NCBI GenBank assembly: GCA_964020155.1
Contig: OZ026566.1
Span: 206,001-270,000 of the forward strand
DNA length: 64,000 bases
DNA from: Chondrilla cf. caribensis
Taxonomy: Eukaryota; Porifera; Demospongiae; Chondrillida; Chondrillidae
Direction: 5' to 3'
How positions within the stretch are numbered: position 1 is the stretch's first letter; each line of letters starts with the position of its first letter. The notes beneath the pieces were generated by a model. The model was not told where the DNA came from. It ran no database searches and saw only the letters and a program-made list of their open reading frames with translations. Positions 61,191-64,000 of the stretch are shown piece by piece. The translations under genes were made by a program, and so were the position numbers.

Positions 61191-64000
61191 TACGTATACT
61201 CTCCCATGCATTGAAAGTATATTAAGCACCTTCGAATATAGCTGGGGTCACAAGTTAGTGCAAGTCCACAGCTAGCTCTGACTAAATTATCACGTTGACA
61301 TGCCCCCTCCCCCATAAGTTATGCAAAAAGGTGTTTAGCGTTTTCTCACCTATACTCCCCCATACATTGATAGAATATTAAGCACCTTCCAATGTAGCTG
61401 GAGGTACAGGCCACCTATTGAGATGGGAATTGTTACACAAGTTAGTTCATGTCCCCAACTAGGCCTGCCTAGAATATCAACCTGACACGCCCCCTCTCCC
61501 ATGAGCTATGCAAAAAGATGCTTAGCATTTTCTCTCCTGTACTTTCCCATACATTGAAAGAATGTTAAGCACCTCCGAATGTAACTGGGGTTAAAGGCCA
61601 CCTATTGAGATGGGAATTGTTTCAGAAGTTAGTTCACGTCCCCACCTAGCTCTGTCTAAAATATCAACCTAACACGCCCCCTCTCCCATGAGCTATGCAA
61701 AAAGGTGCTTAGCGTTTTCTCTCCTATGTATACTCTCACATACATTGAAATATTATTAAGAACCTCCGAATGTAACTGGGATTAAAGGCCACCTATTGAA
61801 ATGGAAATTGTTTCAGAAGTTAGTTCGCATCCCAAGCTAGCTTAAATCTAAATTATCAAGCTGACATGCCCCCTCTCCCATGAGCTATGCAGAAAGATGC
61901 TTAGAAGTTCTTCCCTACGTATACTCTCCAATACATAGAAACATTATTAAGCACCTCCGAATGTAACTGGGGTTACTGGCCACCTATTGAGATCGGAATT
62001 GTTTCAGAACTTAGTTCACGTCCCCAGCTAGCTCTGTCTAAAATATCAACCTGACACGCCCCCTCTCCCATGAGCTATGCAGAAAGGTGCTTAGAAGTTC
62101 TTCCCTACGTATACTCTCCAATACATAGAAACATTATTAAGCACCTCCGAATGTAACTGGGGTTAAAGGCCACCTATTGAGATGAGAATGGTTTCAGAAG
62201 TTAGTTCACATCTCAAGCTAGCTCTGTCTAAATTATCAACCAGACACGCCACTTCTCCCATGAGCTATGCAAAAAGGTGCTTAGCGTTCTATACTCTCCC
62301 ATACATTGAAAAAATATTAAGTACCTCCGAAGGTAACTGGGGTTACAAGCCACCTATTGAGATCGGAATTGTTTCAGAAGTTATTTCACGTCCCCAGCTA
62401 GCTCTGTCTAAAATATCAACCTGACACGCCCCCTCTCCCATGAGCTATGCAGAAAGGTGCTTAGAAGTTCTTCCCTACGTATACTCTCCAATACATAGAA
62501 ACATTATTAAGCACCTCCGAATGTAACTGGGGTTAAAGGCCACCTATTGAGATGAGAATTGTTTCAGAAGTTAGTTCACATCTCAAGCTAGCTCTGTCTA
62601 AATTATCAACCAGACACGCCACTTCTCCCATGAGCTATGCAAAAAGGTGCTTAGCGTTCTATACTCTCCCATACATTGAAAAAATATTAAGTACCTCCGA
62701 AGGTAACTGGGGTTACAGGCCACCTATTGAGATCGGAATTGTTTCAGAAGTTAGTTCACGTCCCCAGCTAGCTCTGTCTAAAATATCAACCTGACACGCC
62801 CCCTCTCCCATGAGCTATGCAGAAAGGTGCTTAGAAGTTCTTCCCTACGTATACTCTCCAATACATAGAAACATTATTAAGCACCTCCGAATGTAACTGG
62901 GGTTACAGGCCACCTATTGAGATGAGAATTGTTTCAGAAGTTAGTTCACGTCCCCAACTAGGCCTGCCTAGAATATCAATCTGACACGCCCCCTCTCCCA
63001 TGAGCTATGTAAAAAGGTGCTTAGCGTTTTCTCTCCTATACTCTCCCATACATTGAAAAAATATTAAGTACCTCCGAAGGTAACTGGGGTTACAGGCCAC
63101 CTATTGAGGTGGGAATTGTTTCAGAAGTTAGTTCACGTCCCCAGCTAGCTCTGTCTAAAATATCAACCTGACACGCCCCCTCTCCCATGAGCTATGCAAA
63201 AAGGTGCTTAGCGTTTTCTTCCCCATACTCTCCCATACATTGAAATATTATTAAGCACCTCCGAATGTAACTGGGGTTACTGGCCACCTATTGAGATGGG
63301 AATTGTTTCAGAAGTTAGTTCACGTCCCCAGCTAGCTCTGTCTAAAATATCAACCTGACACGCCCCCTTTCCCATGAGCTATGCAAAAAGGTGCTTAGCA
63401 TTTTCTCTCCTATACTCTCCCATACATTGAAAAAATATTAAGCACCTCCGAATGTAACTGGGGTTACAGGCCACCTATTGAGATGGGAATTGTTTCACAA
63501 GTTAGTTCACGTCCCCAGCTAGCTCTGTCTAAAATATCAACCTGACACGCCCCCTCTCCCATGAGCTATGCTAAAAGGTGCTTAGCGTTTTCTTACCTAT
63601 ACTCTCCCATACATTGAAATATTATTAAGCACCTCCGAATGTAACTGGGGTTACAGGCCACCTATTGAGATGGGAATTGTTTCAGAAGTTAGTTCACGTC
63701 CCCAGCTAGCTCTGTCTAAATTATCAACCTGACACGCCCCCTCTCCCATGAGCTATGTAAAAAGGTGCTTAGCGTTTTCTCTCCTATACTCTCCCATACA
63801 TTGAAATATTATTAAGCACCTCCGAATGTAACTGGGGTTACAGGCCACCTATTGAGATGAGAATTCTTTCAGAATTTAGTTCACGTCCCCAGCTAGCTCT
63901 GTCTAAAATATCAACCTGACACGCCCCCTCTCCCATGAGCTATGCAAAAAGGTGCTTAGCATTTTCTTCCCTATACTCTCCCATACATTCAAAAAATATT
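61190..64000 (+). repeat. ~187-bp satellite array, forward orientation, continuing past the window
   Basis: About 15 monomers of the same family. In 62045-62785 pairs of monomers repeat with a 370-bp period (near-identical dimers), i.e. a higher-order repeat. Two 80-codon frames at 62182 and 62552 are products of this duplication, not genes. Confidence 0.93.

Noticed and set aside
62182..62794. Two nearly identical 80-codon frames
   Set aside because: Copies of satellite monomers duplicated with a 370-bp period.

Overview
This is a eukaryotic, almost certainly animal, nuclear window. Genes are split into many short exons with GT-AG introns (a few GC-AG). One metazoan-type tRNA-Ser(GCT) is present. 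The gene set (CARD domain adaptor, ZW10, BBS8/TTC8, DZANK1, aquarius, an axonemal EF-hand protein) points to a ciliated animal. A countin-like saposin protein, a hydantoinase/oxoprolinase-DUF917 protein, compact gene spacing and heavy TG/CA microsatellite load suggest an early-branching lineage such as a sponge. That placement is inference; no species is claimed. Exon coordinates were worked out by hand from splice signals, reading phase and protein similarity recalled from memory; no search was run.

Layout. 1-2167 (+): 3' end of an ecto-nucleoside triphosphate diphosphohydrolase (ENTPD/CD39 family). 2745-5697 (+): six-exon gene coding a CARD followed by a Ser-rich linker and a C-terminal coiled coil. 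7209-8793 (-): small type I membrane protein with six ectodomain cysteines. 9420-15490 (+): NOP53 (ribosome biogenesis), with tRNA-Ser(GCT) 43 bp behind its stop. 16020-21445 (-): 20-exon axonemal-type protein with a C-terminal EF-hand pair. 21719-27161 (+): hydantoinase/oxoprolinase-DUF917 protein. 27279-37039 (-): complete 34-exon AQR (spliceosomal helicase aquarius). 37403-38080 (+): ERG28. 38102-42565 (-): DZANK1. 43190-45346 (+): intronless ZW10. 45424-45897 (-): small membrane protein. 45961-47009 (+): TRMT112. 47114-50874 (-): TTC8/BBS8. 50995-53104 (-): countin-like secreted saposin protein. 53105-64000: no gene; from about 54.06 kb a ~187-bp satellite array in both orientations, interrupted by ~360-bp elements with a near-perfect hairpin core.

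Gene order alternates in strand from 7 kb to 50 kb, so neighbours share very short divergent promoters (63, 273, 363 and 624 bp between start codons) and very short convergent tails (21, 77, 104 and 117 bp between stops). Many of the genes are housekeeping or ciliary. Three of the divergent promoters carry a related palindromic catagac/gtctatg element, one of the more interesting unexplained signals here. Others are: sense-strand (GT)n tracts sitting on or just behind 5' splice sites in most of the genes; a tandemly duplicated exon-intron boundary in AQR; short stop-free introns of 60 and 63 nt; and at least ten intronic minisatellites.
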